A stretch of 64,000 bases of DNA, from NCBI RefSeq assembly GCF_024730565.1, contig NZ_CP077725.1, forward strand, positions 2,753,501-2,817,500, written 5' to 3'. Both the position numbers and the translations under genes were made by a program. The number at the start of each line of letters is the position of its first letter. Within the stretch, counting starts at the first letter, position 1. The notes beneath the pieces are model-generated. The model searched no databases. It was not told the DNA's origin and saw only the letters and a list, made by a program, of their open reading frames with translations. This DNA is from Clostridium sp. CM027. Lineage in GTDB: Bacteria; Bacillota; Clostridia; Clostridiales; Clostridiaceae. Positions 62,685 through 64,000 of this stretch are shown here, in pieces.

Positions 62685-63542
62685 TTGCTTAACAATACAC
62701 TTGAATACATTGAAAGAAATTTGGACGCAGTACTTAATATAGATGACATATCAAAAGTTGCATGTTCATCACGATATCACTTTCAGCGTGTTTTTTATGC
62801 ATTAACAGGATTTACAGTAACTCAGTATATAAGAAATCGCAGACTTACCCTTGCCGCAGAAGAGTTGGTTGCAACAGACAAAAGAGTAACTGATATAGCA
62901 TTGAAATATGGTTATGAAAATCCCGAAGCATTTACCAAAGCTTTTAAAAGATTGCATGGGATATCACCATCAGCTTTAAAAAAGCTTAATGGAAAAATTA
63001 AAGCTTTTCCCAAGATTTCTTTTCAAATATCAATAAAAGGAGAATATGAAATTATTTATAGAATAGTTGAAAAGGGAGATCTCAAAGTATTTGGTGCAGA
63101 ATTTGTAACAACGGCGCTTAATGATGCTGCGTATGAGGAGATACCCAAATTTATTAATAAGATTTTTAAAAATGGAACACATGATAGGATAAATGAACTT
63201 CGAGGAAACCCCAAAGGCACTTTGTTAAATGGATTTCATTATGGATTTGAAGAAGATGGAACAAGAAAATATATAATGGGAGATGAAATTCTCGAAGAAG
63301 ATATACCAGATGAATTTACTATACTAGAGGTACCAAAACTTACATGGGCAGTATTTGAAGGTAATGGAGCTGTGCCCAATAATTTGATTATACAAGATAT
63401 TTGGAGACGTATATATTCAGAATGGTTCCCCTCTTCTGGATTTGAACAAATGGAGGGGCCATGTATTGAAAAAAACTTTTGGAATGATGATGGGCAGAGT
63501 GGATATAGATGCGAAGTATGGATTCCTATAAGGAGAAAATAG
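62685..63542 (+). CDS. AraC-family regulator with GyrI-like effector domain
   Basis: About 285 residues. N-terminal AraC DNA-binding domain (residues 1-100: NIDDISKVACSSRYHFQRVF and VTDIALKYGYENPEAFTKAFKR), then a GyrI-like small-molecule-binding domain (KGDLKVFGAEFVT ... CEVWIPIRRK). This is the Rob/SoxS-like group answering to drugs or other ligands. The start is uncertain: the frame opens at TTG 19 bp after a GGAGG, further than usual. Likely pairs with the hydrolase upstream. Confidence 0.85.
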   Translation: MLNNTLEYIERNLDAVLNIDDISKVACSSRYHFQRVFYALTGFTVTQYIRNRRLTLAAEELVATDKRVTDIALKYGYENPEAFTKAFKRLHGISPSALKKLNGKIKAFPKISFQISIKGEYEIIYRIVEKGDLKVFGAEFVTTALNDAAYEEIPKFINKIFKNGTHDRINELRGNPKGTLLNGFHYGFEEDGTRKYIMGDEILEEDIPDEFTILEVPKLTWAVFEGNGAVPNNLIIQDIWRRIYSEWFPSSGFEQMEGPCIEKNFWNDDGQSGYRCEVWIPIRRK

Positions 63543-63615
63543 ATTAATTAGTATAATATATTTATACCATATTCCTAGTAGACAACTTAGGAAAAGTCTA
63601 CGTTATACCCGTTAC

Positions 63616-63646
63616 GGTGAACCATACCATAAGTAACGTAGAATTT
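63616..63646 (+). repeat. rlmH-end direct repeat, copy 5
   Basis: GGTGAACCATACCATAAGTA followed by ACGTAGAATTT. The flanks TCTACGTTA (63597) and TAACGTAGA form an inverted repeat around the core. Marks the end of cassette D and start of a fifth segment that leaves the window. Confidence 0.8.
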
Positions 63647-63923
63647 ATTTGTGGAAGTTCACCTTGCTTAATACGAGTTTATCGAAATCTGTAGATGTAT
63701 TCTTAAAGTTATCCACAACCATAGTATGAAACCGCCACTTTATCAACATTTTATTCATATTAGTATACAGTCATTTGTCATCTCCAACTAATATTATTTA
63801 GAATATGGATAAATATATCTATGCCAGTACTCTTAAATGCTGCATATATTATATGGAACAAATAATTTGTTTTAATTATTTGTCCCATGTTTATAGTTGT
63901 CTAGTATTAATGGAGATGAGAAA
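63647..63923. other. Non-coding leader of the fifth segment with a palindrome
   Basis: No gene seen. A perfect inverted repeat ACAAATAATT / AATTATTTGT with 6-bp spacer lies at 63858-63883, 40 bp before the next ATG, a likely operator. Confidence 0.5.
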
Positions 63924-64000
63924 ATGGACAAGAACAACATTTTTTTAAAAATATATGGAATATCTGGAATATTGGGCATCCTTTCTAAAATATTCACAAG
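63924..64000 (+). CDS. N-terminus of a membrane protein, cut by window edge
   Basis: ATG behind GGAGATGAG; begins MDKNNIFLKIYGISGILGIL with a hydrophobic helix starting near residue 8. Only 25 codons are visible, too few to assign. Confidence 0.5.
   Translation, partial: MDKNNIFLKIYGISGILGILSKIFT

Larger units (their letters stand above)
61375..63615. mobile_element. Candidate SCC-like cassette D (hydrolase and AraC/GyrI regulator)
   Basis: Segment of about 2.2 kb between copies 4 and 5: Hol-Tox remnant, alpha/beta hydrolase, AraC regulator with GyrI-like domain. Comparable in size and plan to cassette C. Confidence 0.5.

Overview
The window reads as chromosome of a low-GC, endospore-forming anaerobic Firmicute, most likely Clostridium sensu stricto. 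The support is AT-rich DNA with strong GGAGG ribosome sites, a FabK-type fatty-acid operon with a MarR-family regulator, a small acid-soluble spore protein, a GerMN lipoprotein, a DegV protein and several ferritin-like proteins. The species cannot be named from the sequence. No rRNA, tRNA or CRISPR array was seen.

Layout. (1) 1-1105: end of a YhgE/Pip-type membrane protein. (2) 1134-16805: a histidine-use region. The minus strand carries a large BTAD/AAA/TPR regulator, hutU, hutI, ftcD, fhs and fchA, then a terminator, hutG and a frameshifted ECF-transporter S-component remnant. The plus strand carries a broken DapF-like (possible histidine racemase) gene, a YuiF-type permease and hutH. Together these take histidine to glutamate. 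FtcD, FchA and Fhs can pass the formimino carbon to tetrahydrofolate and recover ATP and formate, while HutG gives a folate-free route. (3) 17.1-20 kb: small ferritin-like protein, DTW-domain tRNA-modifying enzyme and an ABC exporter with a probable frameshift near its start. (4) 20.2-31.9 kb: type II fatty-acid synthesis cluster (FabK-like enzyme, fabT-like regulator, fabH, acpP, fabK, fabD, fabG, fabF, accB, fabZ, accC, accD, accA). Two near-identical promoters each carry a FabT-like palindrome over the -10 box. (5) 32-51.7 kb: housekeeping genes (degV, proC, map, M16C protease, cinA, ferritin, subtilase, dUTPase, two 2H-phosphoesterase paralogues, murA, yycJ, GerMN lipoprotein, SEC-C protein). 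(6) 51.9-55.1 kb: TetR regulator with an ABC-2 exporter of one ATPase and two permeases. (7) 55.3-64 kb: rlmH followed by a mosaic of accessory cassettes.

The most unusual part is region 7. The last bases of rlmH, encoding its GEPYHK end, recur as an approximately 31-bp direct repeat four more times downstream (about 58.12, 59.07, 61.34 and 63.62 kb). This cuts the region into four cassettes plus a fifth that leaves the window. The arrangement resembles staphylococcal SCC elements, which use the 3' end of rlmH (orfX) as attachment site. Cargo is regulator-effector pairs, an AIPR phage-resistance gene fragment, a holin-like toxin and an IS21 istB scar. No recombinase lies in the window, so the SCC-like reading is inference.

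A second unexplained pattern is a dispersed element of about 135 bp with two internal hairpins, present in four longer copies (two of them diverged at the right side) and two short internally deleted copies of about 37 bp. All are intergenic and most sit just upstream of a gene.
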